A stretch of 64,000 bases of DNA from positions 1 through 64,000 of the forward strand of contig NZ_JALHLG010000003.1 of the NCBI RefSeq assembly GCF_022832375.1. The letters are read 5' to 3'. A program made the position numbers and the translations under genes. Shown here piece after piece: positions 63,943 to 64,000 of this stretch (position 1 is its first letter; each line of letters starts with the position of its first letter). Origin of the DNA: Novosphingobium beihaiense (GTDB taxonomy: Bacteria; Pseudomonadota; Alphaproteobacteria; Sphingomonadales; Sphingomonadaceae). Under the pieces are notes generated by a model. The model did no database searches. It was not told where the DNA came from and saw only the letters and a program-made list of their open reading frames with translations.

Positions 63943-64000
63943 TGACTATTACCGTTGAGCCCGTAAAGCCGCTGATCGGCGGCATCGTCCATGTCTCGCC
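63943..64000 (+). CDS. TauD/TfdA-like dioxygenase (start only, cut by window end)
   Basis: ATG 63943 with GGGAGAGGAG 12-15 bases upstream; the same motif stands before the FAD gene. Only about 19 codons are visible, reading MTITVEPVKPLIGGIVHV, the typical N-terminus of alpha-ketoglutarate-dependent TauD/TfdA dioxygenases. Family call is provisional as the iron-binding HxD lies outside the window. Confidence 0.6.

Overview
The window is high-GC, gene-dense alphaproteobacterial chromosome and most resembles a sphingomonad (Novosphingobium or a relative). The main reasons are a complete PhyR/NepR/EcfG general stress response (GSR) locus with an HWE-type kinase, the alphaproteobacterial ribosomal protein order, CCTCCCC-type and ATCCC-TTCG-GGGAT palindromic repeats, and aromatic- or xenobiotic-type oxygenases. 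Genus is inferred from protein character, not from a database search. I saw no rRNA or tRNA gene, insertion sequence, prophage or CRISPR array.

Layout. 1-4.7 kb: cell-surface polysaccharide genes (family 2 glycosyltransferase, Wzx-like flippase, a DxD glycosyltransferase) and a retropepsin-like protease. 4.7-15.6 kb: Atm1-type ABC exporter, a 128-bp palindromic repeat, SulP transporter, M49-like peptidase, cytochrome P450, TRIC-type channel, two related secreted proteins and a prolyl oligopeptidase. 15.7-39.7 kb, all read on the minus strand apart from one gene: the str, S10, spc and alpha ribosomal operons (rpsL to rplQ) with fusA, tuf, secY, adk and rpoA. This block is interrupted by four non-ribosomal genes: an HNH protein after tuf, a GT-C glycosyltransferase and an ankyrin/TonB-C-like lipoprotein between rpmD and rplO, and an SRPBCC protein between adk and rpsM. 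Strong terminators after rpmD and rpsJ suggest that it is expressed as several units.

40-51.5 kb: accessory genes. These are a MarR-like regulator, a LuxR-type regulator with a degenerate receiver, an orphan Rieske oxygenase, a beta-CASP hydrolase, a sterol-desaturase-like protein, a TetR-controlled redoxin/SnoaL operon with two clear operator copies, and a PhoX phosphatase.

51.6-58.2 kb: the GSR island. It holds a Crp-type regulator, a single-domain response regulator, a second ECF sigma factor, phyR, a small membrane protein, a CHASE/HWE kinase, nepR and ecfG. Reading for the EcfG promoter (GGAAC-N16/17-CGTT) found four sites in sensible places: 33 bp before the second sigma gene, overlapping and divergent between the kinase and nepR-ecfG, before a GlsB/YeaQ stress membrane gene at 61.3 kb, and in front of a gene-free stretch. 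That stretch encodes a hairpin with a C-rich loop followed by a 16-bp GC-rich stem. I propose it as a GSR-controlled small RNA similar in design to Caulobacter GsrN; this is the most interesting item in the window.

58.2-64 kb: MFS efflux pump, GNAT acetyltransferase, superoxide dismutase, GlsB/YeaQ protein, and the start of a catabolic cluster (FAD-dependent dehydrogenase, CoxG-like SRPBCC protein, TauD-like dioxygenase cut by the window end).
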